Below, one piece after another: positions 26,664 through 34,260 of a stretch of DNA of 64,000 nt; within the stretch, counting starts at the first letter, position 1; every line of letters starts with the position of its first letter. The notes below the pieces were generated by a model. The model searched no databases and had not been told where the DNA came from. It saw only the letters and a list, made by a program, of their open reading frames with translations. The stretch is from positions 124,001-188,000 of the forward strand of contig NZ_AUBC01000007.1 of the NCBI RefSeq assembly GCF_000429045.1, read 5' to 3'. The DNA is from Salinarimonas rosea DSM 21201 (GTDB taxonomy: Bacteria; Pseudomonadota; Alphaproteobacteria; Rhizobiales; Beijerinckiaceae). The position numbers were made by a program, and so were the translations under genes.

Positions 26664-27329
26664 TCAGTACCGGAACAGACGCCAGGCCATCAGCCGGGCC
26701 GAGACGGTGACGAGCTTCGCGATCAGATAGTACAGCACTGCGGCTATGGCGAAGTACTCGAAGGTACGGAACGTCCGCACGTTCAGTTCCTGGGTGACAC
26801 CGGTCAGATCCGTATCGAGGCCCACGATGACGCCGATGGAGGTCATGAGGATCGCCCAGACCATCTGATTGGTCATGGGATAGAAGGCGATCCGGAACAT
26901 CTGCGGGAGAACGATCAGCCGGAACGCCTTGGCGCTGCCCATGCCGAGCGAGCGGGCTGCTCTCACCTGCGTGTGCGGTATCGCCCGCATGGCACCGCGG
27001 AAGGTCTCGGCGAGGTAGCCCGCATTGTTGAAGGCGATGCCGAGAAGGACCGACAGGTAGGAATCGAGGAAGATCCCGATCGAGCCCAGCCCGAAATAGG
27101 CCATGTAGACCTGCAGCAGCGCCGGCGTGTTGCGGGCGAGCTCGATCCAGCCGGTCGCGAAGCCCGAGAGCAGCCGGTTGCCGGATTGCCTGGCGAGCGC
27201 GAGGAGCACGCCGGCGATCGTGCCGAGGATCATCGAGAGCACGGCGATCTCGAGGGTGACCAGCGCGCCGGACAGCATCTCGGGCAACGCCCGCAGCGCT
27301 GGTCGCCAGTGGAAAGTGTAGTCGAGCAT
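26664..27329 (-). CDS. Polar amino acid ABC importer permease, first subunit
   Basis: A 221-residue permease with GALVTLEIAVLSMILGTIAG, a WIELARNTPALLQVYMAYFGLG segment and the EAA-loop ETFRGAMRAIPHTQVRAARS. It is separated from the binding-protein gene by a 57-base gap that contains a strong stem-loop. Confidence 0.94.
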   Translation of the reverse strand: MLDYTFHWRPALRALPEMLSGALVTLEIAVLSMILGTIAGVLLALARQSGNRLLSGFATGWIELARNTPALLQVYMAYFGLGSIGIFLDSYLSVLLGIAFNNAGYLAETFRGAMRAIPHTQVRAARSLGMGSAKAFRLIVLPQMFRIAFYPMTNQMVWAILMTSIGVIVGLDTDLTGVTQELNVRTFRTFEYFAIAAVLYYLIAKLVTVSARLMAWRLFRY

Positions 27330-27354
27330 GGGCCCCGTTCCCTGGCGTGATGCA

Positions 27355-27377
27355 GGGCCGGAGAACCTCTCCGGCCC
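27355..27377 (-). terminator. Stem-loop between the amino acid binding-protein and permease genes
   Basis: A perfect 10-bp stem (GGGCCGGAGA with its complement) and 3-nt loop, 10 bases after the binding-protein stop. It has no T-run. Like the elements at 10591 and 39024 it probably sets the binding protein to permease ratio. Confidence 0.6.
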
Positions 27378-27386
27378 CTCGGAGCA

Positions 27387-28202
27387 TCAGTAGTAGACGC
27401 CGTTGACGGAGAGCTTCGGCGCCTCGCCGCCGACCCACTTCTCGAACAGCTCCTCGTAGCGGCCGGTGCGGACCTGCTGATTGACGAAGAGGTTCAGGTA
27501 GTTGATCAGCCCCTGCTCCATGCGCGGGGCGATCAGGGACACGTAGTCCGTGATGTAGGGGGCGTCACCCTGGACGACGAACCCGTCGAAATTGCCGGTG
27601 TCGATCGTCGCCTGGGCGACGGTGTTGGTCACGACGGTCGCGTCGATCTGCCCCTGGGACAGGGCCAGGAACACGTCGGCCTGCGTCTGATACGGCCGGA
27701 AGGAGCCGCCGGCGTCCCACTCGTCGATGTCGTCCTCGAGCGCGATCGCCTCGTAGGTGCCGGCGACGGAGCCCACGCGCTTGTCGGCGAGATCCTCGTA
27801 GGCGTCGATGCCCGTGTCCTCGCGGGTGAGGACCACCATCTGGAAGGCGAAGTAGGGGATGGAGAACCCGATCGTCTTGGCGCGCTCGAGCGTGTCCGAC
27901 GTCGAGGCGACGCCGACGTCCGCGCGACCGGAAACCAGCGCGGGGATGCGGTCGGGGAAGGGCGTCTCGACGATCTCGGCTTCGACACCGAGCGCGGCGG
28001 CGAGATCGCGGCAGGTGTCGACGTCGAAGCCGGCGGGCTGATTGCTCTCGTCGCGGAAGCCCATGGGCGGGAAGTCGAGCGTGACCGCACACTTGAGCGT
28101 GCCGGACGCGATGATGTCGTCGAGCTTGTCGGCCTGGGCCGTGCTGCCGAAGCTGGTCAGTGCGATCGCCATGCCGGCGACGAGGGCGGTGGGCTTGATC
28201 AT
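27387..28202 (-). CDS. Polar amino acid ABC importer substrate-binding protein (family 3)
   Basis: A 271-residue protein with a signal peptide (MIKPTALVAGMAIALTSFGSTAQA). The mature part follows the HisJ/ArtJ pattern: ASGTLKCAVTLDFPPMGF, PAGFDVDTCRDLAAALG, SGRADVGVASTSDTLERAKTI, VGSVAGTYEAIAL. It leads the operon binding protein, permease, permease, ATPase, enolase-type enzyme, racemase, D-amino acid dehydrogenase. The ligand is therefore probably hydroxyproline, a proline derivative or a betaine of these (inference). Confidence 0.94.
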   Translation of the reverse strand: MIKPTALVAGMAIALTSFGSTAQADKLDDIIASGTLKCAVTLDFPPMGFRDESNQPAGFDVDTCRDLAAALGVEAEIVETPFPDRIPALVSGRADVGVASTSDTLERAKTIGFSIPYFAFQMVVLTREDTGIDAYEDLADKRVGSVAGTYEAIALEDDIDEWDAGGSFRPYQTQADVFLALSQGQIDATVVTNTVAQATIDTGNFDGFVVQGDAPYITDYVSLIAPRMEQGLINYLNLFVNQQVRTGRYEELFEKWVGGEAPKLSVNGVYY

Positions 28203-28273
28203 CCAGTCTCTCCTCTGGCCTTTGTGGCCGCCGCGAGGGGACGCCTCGAGCGACGGCCAGGCGACCGTAGCGG

Positions 28274-28293
28274 ATTGTATAAAGTTTGCAATC
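28274..28293. promoter_or_regulatory. Possible operator, GTATAAA type with dyad symmetry
   Basis: ATTGTATAAAGTTTGCAATC lies in the 201-base divergent gap between the binding-protein gene and the aldehyde dehydrogenase gene. GATTG and CAATC form its outer arms. It resembles the 33869-33897 element and is a candidate site for the GntR protein encoded at 29950-30684. Confidence 0.4.
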
Positions 28294-28346
28294 GGCTTTT
28301 TTCAGCCGAGGTGAGGCCCCCGCCGGGTTCACGGATCCGCCGATCG

Positions 28347-28360
28347 ATCGTATACAATCC
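28347..28360. promoter_or_regulatory. Possible GTATAC operator near the aldehyde dehydrogenase start
   Basis: ATCGTATACAATCC ends 43 bases before the ATG of the aldehyde dehydrogenase gene, a position expected for a promoter-overlapping repressor site. The core palindrome GTATAC is the same as at 34212-34217. Confidence 0.4.
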
Positions 28361-28403
28361 GGACCTCGCGCCATCGGCGCGCGCCTGCTCTCACGGAGGA
28401 TGC

Positions 28404-29888
28404 ATGCAGATCACCGGCAAGAACTACATCGGCGGCGAGTGGCGCGACGGTGCCGACAGCGCCCCGAACATCAACCCGTCCAACACCGAGGACGTGATCG
28501 GGTCGTTCGCGGTCTCGACCGAGGCCGATGTCGCGAGCGCCGTCGCGGCGGCACGCGACGCCTTCCCTCGCTGGTCGCGGACCACGCCGCAGCAGCGGCA
28601 CGACGTGCTGAGGCGCGTCGGCGACGAGATCCTGGCCCGGAAGGAGGAGATCGGCCGCATGCTCTCCCGCGAGGAGGGCAAGACGCTCGCCGAGGGCATC
28701 GCCGAGACGGCGCGCGCCGGCCAGATCTTCGGGTTCTTCGCCGGAGAGTGCCTGCGGTCCGCCGGCGAGCTGATCCCGTCGGTCAGGCCCGGCGTCGGCG
28801 TCGAGGTCACGCGCGAGCCGATCGGCGTCGTCGGCCTGATCGCGCCGTGGAACTTCCCCGCGGCGATCCCCGCCTGGAAGATCGCGCCGGCCCTGGCGTA
28901 CGGCAATTGCGTCGTGTTCAAGCCCGCGGAGCTGGTTCCCGGCACCGCCTGGATGATCGCCGACGTCCTGTCCCGCGCCGGGCTTCCGGCCGGGGTCTTC
29001 AATCTGGTCATGGGCCCCGGGCGCGTCGTCGGCGAGGCCATCCTGCGCTCGAACGGGGTCGATGCGGTCTCGTTCACCGGCTCCGTCGCCACCGGCCGGC
29101 GGGTCGCCGCGGCGTGCGTCGCGGCAGACCCGATGAAGAAGGCGCAGATCGAGATGGGCGGGAAGAACCCGCTCGTCGTCCTCGACGACGCCGACCTGTC
29201 CGTCGCCGTCGAGTGCGCGATCAACGGCGCCTTCTACTCGACGGGACAGCGCTGCACCGCCTCGTCGCGCCTGATCGTCACGAAGGGCGTCCACGATCGC
29301 TTCGTCGACGCGATGGCCGAGCGCATGCGGACGCTGGTGGTCGGCGACGCCCTCGACCCGGCGACGCAGATCGGGCCCGTGGTCGATGGCCGTCAGCTCG
29401 AGCAGGATCTCTCCTATGTCGCCCTCGGTCGCGACGAGGGAGCCCGGCTCGTCCTCGGTGGAGAGCGCCTCGAGCGCGGGACGCCCGGCTTCTTCCTGTC
29501 GCCCGCCTTGTTCGCCGACGTCGACAACCGCATGCGGATCGCGCGGGAGGAGATCTTCGGGCCGGTCGCGACGGTCACCGTGGCCGCGGACTACGAGGAG
29601 GCGCTCTCGATCGCCAACGAAACGGAGTTCGGCCTCTCCGCCGGGATCTGCACGAGCAGCCTGAAGTATGCGTCACACTACAAGCGGAACGTCGAAGCGG
29701 GAATGGTGATGGTCAATCTTCCGACTGCGGGCGTGGACTATCACGTGCCGTTCGGCGGACGGAAGGGCTCCAGCTACGGACCACGCGAGCAGGGACGCTA
29801 TGCCGTGGAGTTCTATACCACGGTGAAGACCGCCTACTCCTTCGACGACGTCGCGCCGCCGGTCCCCGGGACCGTCGCGAGCGAATGA
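28404..29888 (+). CDS. Aldehyde dehydrogenase, 2-oxoglutarate semialdehyde dehydrogenase type
   Basis: A 494-residue NAD(P)-dependent aldehyde dehydrogenase. The catalytic Cys is C284 (STGQRCTASSRL), the general base Glu is E250 (IEMGGKN) and N150 lies in APWNFP. The C-terminal VNLPTAGVDYHVPFGGRKGS and YGPREQG region is characteristic of 2-oxoglutarate semialdehyde dehydrogenases. That reaction gives 2-oxoglutarate, the last step of hydroxyproline breakdown. The ATG at 28404 has ACGGAGGA directly upstream. The gene is divergent from the amino acid importer and convergent with the GntR gene. Confidence 0.94.
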   Translation: MQITGKNYIGGEWRDGADSAPNINPSNTEDVIGSFAVSTEADVASAVAAARDAFPRWSRTTPQQRHDVLRRVGDEILARKEEIGRMLSREEGKTLAEGIAETARAGQIFGFFAGECLRSAGELIPSVRPGVGVEVTREPIGVVGLIAPWNFPAAIPAWKIAPALAYGNCVVFKPAELVPGTAWMIADVLSRAGLPAGVFNLVMGPGRVVGEAILRSNGVDAVSFTGSVATGRRVAAACVAADPMKKAQIEMGGKNPLVVLDDADLSVAVECAINGAFYSTGQRCTASSRLIVTKGVHDRFVDAMAERMRTLVVGDALDPATQIGPVVDGRQLEQDLSYVALGRDEGARLVLGGERLERGTPGFFLSPALFADVDNRMRIAREEIFGPVATVTVAADYEEALSIANETEFGLSAGICTSSLKYASHYKRNVEAGMVMVNLPTAGVDYHVPFGGRKGSSYGPREQGRYAVEFYTTVKTAYSFDDVAPPVPGTVASE

Positions 29889-29908
29889 GCGCGAGCGAAT
29901 GAGCACGC

Positions 29909-29935
29909 GTGGGCCGCAACAGCGTTGCGGCCCAC
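29909..29935. terminator. Stem-loop between convergent genes
   Basis: A perfect 12-bp stem (GTGGGCCGCAAC and complement) with a 3-nt loop lies in the 61-base gap between the stops of the aldehyde dehydrogenase and GntR genes. Being symmetric, it can serve both transcripts. It lacks a T-run. Confidence 0.7.
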
Positions 29936-29949
29936 CGGACGGCTCTGCG

Positions 29950-30684
29950 CTACGCGCGCCCGGCGCCCCCGCCGCCCTCCGTCCGCGCGGAGCGCGTATC
30001 GGAGAGGAACGAGACGAGCGTGCGTCGCACGTTCTGAATGTGCTCCTTCAGGAGCGCACAAGCTCCCCGTATGTCCCGCTGCCTGCAGAGATCGACGAGA
30101 ACGGCGTGCTCCTCCTCCGCGCGCACGCGGCCGTCCGTGAACGCCAGCTGGATCCTTGTGTAGCGATCGGTGTTCTGCAGGAGCGTCGCCACGATGACCG
30201 CCGTTCGAGGCTGGTCGGCGTGCTTGTAGAGGAGCATGTGGAGCTCGGTGTTCAGCGCTCCCCAGCGGCTCGGGTTCTCGGCCCGCATCTCCGCGCTGTA
30301 TTCCGAGAGGATGGCGTCGAGGTCGGCGAAGTCGGCCTGGGTCAGCCGCGGTGCGGAGAGCTTGAGCAGCCTCGGCTCGAGCAGTGCGCGCAGGTCGAAG
30401 AGCTCCTCGACCTCCGAGACCGACAGCTCGGAGACGACCGCACCGCGATGCGGATGGATCTTGACGAGACCCTCGCTTTCGAGCTGGACCAGAGCCTCGC
30501 GGATCGGGATGCGGCTCACGCCGAACTCGCTCGCCAGGGCGTCCTGCCTGAGCTGGAAGCCGCCCGGGAACTCGCCTTCGAGGATCCGCCGCCGCAGTTC
30601 CTCGGCGGCGCTCAAGGCGATCGTGCGGTGACCGAGCACCTTGCGCCGGGCGACCAGCTGCGACCCGCGTTCCTTCACGTCCAT
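29950..30684 (-). CDS. GntR-family transcriptional regulator (FCD domain)
   Basis: A 244-residue regulator. The N-terminal winged helix includes AAEELRRRILEGEFPGGFQL, then QDALASEFGVSRIPIREALVQLESEGLV and a wing HPHRGAVV. The C-terminal FCD ligand domain begins near SVSEVEELFDLRALLEP. The tail is Gly- and Ala-rich. It is the last gene of the unit deaminase, epimerase, reductase, GntR, so it probably controls the hydroxyproline genes around it; GTATA(C/A) sites in the flanking promoters are candidate targets. Confidence 0.93.
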   Translation of the reverse strand: MDVKERGSQLVARRKVLGHRTIALSAAEELRRRILEGEFPGGFQLRQDALASEFGVSRIPIREALVQLESEGLVKIHPHRGAVVSELSVSEVEELFDLRALLEPRLLKLSAPRLTQADFADLDAILSEYSAEMRAENPSRWGALNTELHMLLYKHADQPRTAVIVATLLQNTDRYTRIQLAFTDGRVRAEEEHAVLVDLCRQRDIRGACALLKEHIQNVRRTLVSFLSDTRSARTEGGGGAGRA

Positions 30685-30775
30685 AGACCTTCCTCACCCG
30701 GTGCCGGAGCCATCGCCGCACCGGAAACGCAGTTCGGAAGGTAGCGACGATCCGGCTCGTACGCCAGTGCGCAGG

Positions 30776-31813
30776 TCACCTGCCGATCTCTCCCGCGCGC
30801 AGGGCGTCGAGCTCGGCGTACAGGCTGCGCGGGACGAGGACGCCCTCCCGCTCGCTGCGGGCGCGCGCCTCGAAGCGCCGTTGCGACGGCAGGCGCGCGC
30901 CCGAGTCGACGATGCGCTCGAAGAGCGCCTCCGTACGCGCCAGGTGGTCGTCCACCGAGCCTCCCAGGAAGGTCCGCGGATCGAAGGCGACGACGAGCTC
31001 GCCGTGGAACGGCGCGGCACCTGCACCGCCGTCGAAGGCCATCGACTCGCTGCTCATCAGGTCGCCGACGAGAGGACCCGCCATCAGCTCGATCATCGCC
31101 GACAGCGCGGATCCCTTGTGTCCGCCGAACGTGAGCATCGCTCCCTCCAGAGCCGCCGACGGATCGGTGGTCGGGTGGCCAGCGTGGTCGAGCGCCCACC
31201 CCTCCGGGATCGGCTGCCCGTTGCGTTCCGCGAGCTGGATCTCCCCACGCGCGACGACGCTCGTCGCGAAATCGAACACGAACGGTTCGCCGGAGGGCCG
31301 CGGCCAGGCGAAGGCGAAGGGGTTGGTGCCGAAGACCGGCTTCGCACCACCCGCGGGCGCGACCCAGGAATGGCTCGGGGACATCGCGATCGCGGCGAGC
31401 CCCTGTTCCGCGAGGGCCTCGACCTCCGGCCAGAGCGCGGCGAAGTGGAAGCAGTTGTTGATGGCCATCGCCGCGATGCCGACGCTCCTGGCCTTGCTCA
31501 CGAGCAGCGGGAGGCCCCGATCGAAGGCGAGGTTGGAGAAGGCCCTCTTCGCATCGACCCGGACGATGGCGGGGGAATGGTCGAAGACCTCCGGCCTCGC
31601 GTCGGCGTCGAGCTTGCCGGACCGGATCGTTCGCACGCAGCCGAGCAGGCGCCAGACGCCGTGCGACTGGCACTCGTCGCGCTGCGCGGCCCAGACGACA
31701 CGGGCCACGCTCTCGGTCTGCTCCGGGGAGAGGCCCGCCGCGCGCAGCACCTCGTGGCAAAGCGCCAGGACCTCGTCGAGGGAGAGCCTGATCCTGTCGT
31801 CGGGGGCGTTCAT
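30776..31813 (-). CDS. Ldh2/malate-lactate dehydrogenase-family oxidoreductase, probable pyrroline/piperideine-2-carboxylate reductase
   Basis: A 345-residue member of the Ldh2/DpkA family of NAD(P)-dependent oxidoreductases. Family features include ECQSHGVWRLLGCVRTI (with the conserved catalytic His), FSNLAFDRGLPLLVSKARSVG (described in part), NPFAFAWP, FDFATSVVARGEI and GGHKGSALSAMIELMAG. DpkA-type members reduce 1-piperideine-2-carboxylate and 1-pyrroline-2-carboxylate to pipecolate and proline. The setting beside hydroxyproline enzymes fits reduction of pyrroline-2-carboxylate formed by a 3-hydroxyproline dehydratase. A malate- or lactate-type activity remains possible. Confidence 0.88.
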   Translation of the reverse strand: MNAPDDRIRLSLDEVLALCHEVLRAAGLSPEQTESVARVVWAAQRDECQSHGVWRLLGCVRTIRSGKLDADARPEVFDHSPAIVRVDAKRAFSNLAFDRGLPLLVSKARSVGIAAMAINNCFHFAALWPEVEALAEQGLAAIAMSPSHSWVAPAGGAKPVFGTNPFAFAWPRPSGEPFVFDFATSVVARGEIQLAERNGQPIPEGWALDHAGHPTTDPSAALEGAMLTFGGHKGSALSAMIELMAGPLVGDLMSSESMAFDGGAGAAPFHGELVVAFDPRTFLGGSVDDHLARTEALFERIVDSGARLPSQRRFEARARSEREGVLVPRSLYAELDALRAGEIGR

Positions 31814-31869
31814 CGGTTTTCCTGCAGTAGACTCGAAGAGGCCGCCGCCGACGCGGCACGGCCGAACCG

Positions 31870-32889
31870 CTATTCCGGCTGCGCGTCGGCGACGGAGAAG
31901 CCCGCGACGAACGGGTCGCGGTCGTCGAGCGTGATCGCGTTCTGCCCCGTCACCCGCGCCCAGCCCTCGATCGAGGGCACGATCGCCTCGAGATCGCCGA
32001 CGCGGGTGCGCCCCTCGATCCGGCCCACGAAGGTCGAGCCGATGATGCTCTCGTGGACGAAGTCCTCGCCCTCGGCGAGCCGCCCCGTCGCGGCGAGTTG
32101 CGCCATGCGCGCCGAGGTACCGGTGCCGCAGGGCGAGCGGTCGATCGCCTTGTCGCCGTAGAAGACGGCATTGCGCGCGCTGCCTTCCGGCGTGCGCGCC
32201 GCCCCGGTCCAGAGCACGTGGGTGAGCCGGTCGATCGCCGGGTTCTCGGGATGGGCGATGGCATGGCGGGCGTTGAAGGCCGTGCGCAGGCGCGGGCTCA
32301 GCCGAAGGATGTCGGAGGGCTGGAGATCGGAGAGGTCGCCGTAGCCGGGCTGCGGCTCGACGATGGCGTAGAAGTTGCCGCCGTAGGCGACATCGACGCG
32401 GATCGTCCCGAATCCCTCGACCTCCACCTCGTAGTCACGCCCGAGCAGGAACGACGGGATGTTCGTCAGCCGCACCGAGGCGACGAAGGGCCCGTCCATC
32501 GTGTAGCGGGCCTCGACCAGGCCGGCGGGCGTGTCGAGCCGCAGCACACCGGGCTCGCGGGGCGTCACGAGCCCGTGCTCGACGATGGTCGTCACGGTGC
32601 CGATCGTGCCGTGGCCGCACATCGGCAGGCAGCCGGAGGTCTCGATGAAGAGGATGCCGACGTCGCAATCCGCCCGCGTCGGCGGGTAGAGGATCGCGCC
32701 CGACATCATGTCGTGCCCGCGCGGCTCGAACATCAGCCCGGTGCGGATGAAGTCGAACTCCGCCAGGAAGTGCCGGCGGCGTTCGAACATCGTGGCGCCC
32801 TCGAGGCGCGGCACGCTGCCGCCGGCGACGACCCGCACGGGATTGCCGCAGGTATGCCCGTCGATGCAGTAGAAGGTGTGCCGCGCCAT
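31870..32889 (-). CDS. 4-hydroxyproline 2-epimerase (proline racemase family, Cys/Cys)
   Basis: A 339-residue protein with both catalytic cysteines: Cys91 in PMCGHGTIG and Cys254 in [25 protein letters not shown] near the N-terminus and RPGHDMMSGAI-like text around 57-66 (EPRGHDMMSG) match hydroxyproline epimerases. It converts trans-4-hydroxy-L-proline to cis-4-hydroxy-D-proline, feeding a D-amino-acid dehydrogenase (21856-23094 is the candidate). It lies 13 bases after the deaminase gene. It is the more orthodox of the two family members in this window. Confidence 0.94.
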   Translation of the reverse strand: MARHTFYCIDGHTCGNPVRVVAGGSVPRLEGATMFERRRHFLAEFDFIRTGLMFEPRGHDMMSGAILYPPTRADCDVGILFIETSGCLPMCGHGTIGTVTTIVEHGLVTPREPGVLRLDTPAGLVEARYTMDGPFVASVRLTNIPSFLLGRDYEVEVEGFGTIRVDVAYGGNFYAIVEPQPGYGDLSDLQPSDILRLSPRLRTAFNARHAIAHPENPAIDRLTHVLWTGAARTPEGSARNAVFYGDKAIDRSPCGTGTSARMAQLAATGRLAEGEDFVHESIIGSTFVGRIEGRTRVGDLEAIVPSIEGWARVTGQNAITLDDRDPFVAGFSVADAQPE

Positions 32890-32902
32890 CGCCTTCCTCC
32901 GG

Positions 32903-33832
32903 TCAGGCCGCTGCGCCGAGACCGACGTCCGGCAGGGTCGGACGGTTGGCCAGGGCCTTCTTCATCATGCTCTCGACCTCGGCGCGCTCGGCGTCCGACA
33001 GCGCCAGGCGCGGCGGCCGCGTACGATGAGTGCCGCGGCCCACGAGATGCTCGCAGAGCTTGATGCACTGGACGAGATCCGGCCGCGCGTCGAGGTGAAG
33101 GAGCGGCATGAACCACTCGTAGATCGGCATGGCCTCCTCGTAACGGCCGTCGCGCGCGAGGCGGAACAGCGTCTCTCCCTCGCGTGGGAAAGCATTCGAC
33201 ATGCCCGAGACCCAGCCCGCCGCGCCGAGCATGACGCTCTCGAGCACCGTGTCGTCGAGCCCCGCGAAGAGCGTGAAGCGGTCGCCGACGAGGTTGCGCA
33301 CGTCGACGAAGCGGCGCGTGTCGCCGGACGATTCCTTGAAGCAGACGATGGTCTCGCAATCCGCGAGCGATGCCAGGATTTCCGGCGTGACGTCGTTCTT
33401 GTAGATCGGCGGGTTGTTGTAGACCATCACCGGCAGGTCGACGGCGGTCGCCACGCCGCGGAAATGCGCCGCAGTCTCGTGCGGCTTCGACGAGTACACG
33501 AGCGCCGGCATGACCATGATGCCGTCGACGCCGATGCGCTGCGCTTCACGGGCGACCTCGACCGCGAACGGCGTCGTGAACTCGGCGACGCCGGCGACGA
33601 CCGGAACGCGACCGCGCGCCGCGTCCTTGGCGATCTCCATGATCTCGCGCTTCTCGGCGAAGGTGAGGGAGCAGTTCTCGCCCACGGTCCCGCCGATGAT
33701 CAGCCCCGAGACGCCGTCGTTCACGAGCGCGTCGACGACGCGGTGCGTGCCGTCCCGGTCGAGCGAGAGATCCTCGTGGAACTGGGTGGTCACGGCGGGG
33801 AACACGCCCTGCCAGCTTACCGTCTTCGCCAT
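32903..33832 (-). CDS. DHDPS-family protein, probable 1-pyrroline-4-hydroxy-2-carboxylate deaminase
   Basis: A 309-residue TIM-barrel lyase of the dihydrodipicolinate synthase/N-acetylneuraminate lyase family. The Schiff-base Lys is K166 (VCFKESSGD), the Tyr is Y138 (MVYNNPP) and the GTVGENCSL motif replaces the usual GTTGE. In hydroxyproline pathways this family converts pyrroline-4-hydroxy-2-carboxylate to 2-oxoglutarate semialdehyde with release of ammonia. The adjacent epimerase strongly supports this role. It is the first gene of a four-gene minus unit that reads away from the divergent aldehyde dehydrogenase operon. Confidence 0.92.
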   Translation of the reverse strand: MAKTVSWQGVFPAVTTQFHEDLSLDRDGTHRVVDALVNDGVSGLIIGGTVGENCSLTFAEKREIMEIAKDAARGRVPVVAGVAEFTTPFAVEVAREAQRIGVDGIMVMPALVYSSKPHETAAHFRGVATAVDLPVMVYNNPPIYKNDVTPEILASLADCETIVCFKESSGDTRRFVDVRNLVGDRFTLFAGLDDTVLESVMLGAAGWVSGMSNAFPREGETLFRLARDGRYEEAMPIYEWFMPLLHLDARPDLVQCIKLCEHLVGRGTHRTRPPRLALSDAERAEVESMMKKALANRPTLPDVGLGAAA

Positions 33833-33868
33833 GATCTGCGAGCCTTTCTCGGTGTCGGCGGATGAGCC

Positions 33869-33897
33869 GACAATGATTGTATAAAATCTACATTGTC
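33869..33897. promoter_or_regulatory. Dyad operator candidate in the divergent region, with copy 2 of the 17-bp repeat
   Basis: GACAATG and CATTGTC form perfect 7-bp arms around a 15-base AT-rich centre (ATTGTATAAAATCTA). Positions 33879-33895 are identical to the element at 21633-21649 on the other strand. It lies 37 bases upstream of the deaminase start, so it could control the minus unit and, across the 428-base gap, the plus-strand operon starting at 34261. Confidence 0.55.
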
Positions 33898-34211
33898 AAG
33901 CGTGCAGGATCGCCGTGCCCGCATACCCGACCTGCGACATATGCCCCTGCGACCGGCGGAGCGCCCGACGGAGCCTCCCGCGCCGCGCGGCGCATTCCGG
34001 GCGTCGCCGACGGCGCGACCACGCTCGCTCACGGGACGAGGCGGAGGATAGAGGTCCCGGTCCCGCCTGGACGCGGCGAGCGACCATGGCCGCATCGGTC
34101 CGCAAGAGGAACGCAGCACGAACTTCCGAACGGCTCCCGCGCCCGAATCCCCATAGGTGTTCGGCCTGCCCTCCCTGGATCCACCGTCGACGCGGTTGCG
34201 CTTTGCCGAAA

Positions 34212-34217
34212 GTATAC
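34212..34217. promoter_or_regulatory. GTATAC site upstream of the second aldehyde dehydrogenase
   Basis: The palindrome GTATAC (in GAAAGTATACCGTCC) ends 43 bases before the ATG at 34261, the same offset as the end of the 28347-28360 site from its gene. The rest of the 33833-34260 gap shows no credible gene. Confidence 0.3.
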
Positions 34218-34260
34218 CGTCCGCGGAACCATGGAGCCAAGCGCGAGCTCGGAGGCAGCG

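Noticed and set aside
28286-29902. Second plus-strand frame overlapping the aldehyde dehydrogenase
   Set aside because: It is an Arg-rich frame-shifted shadow; the true gene has intact catalytic Cys, Glu and Asn.
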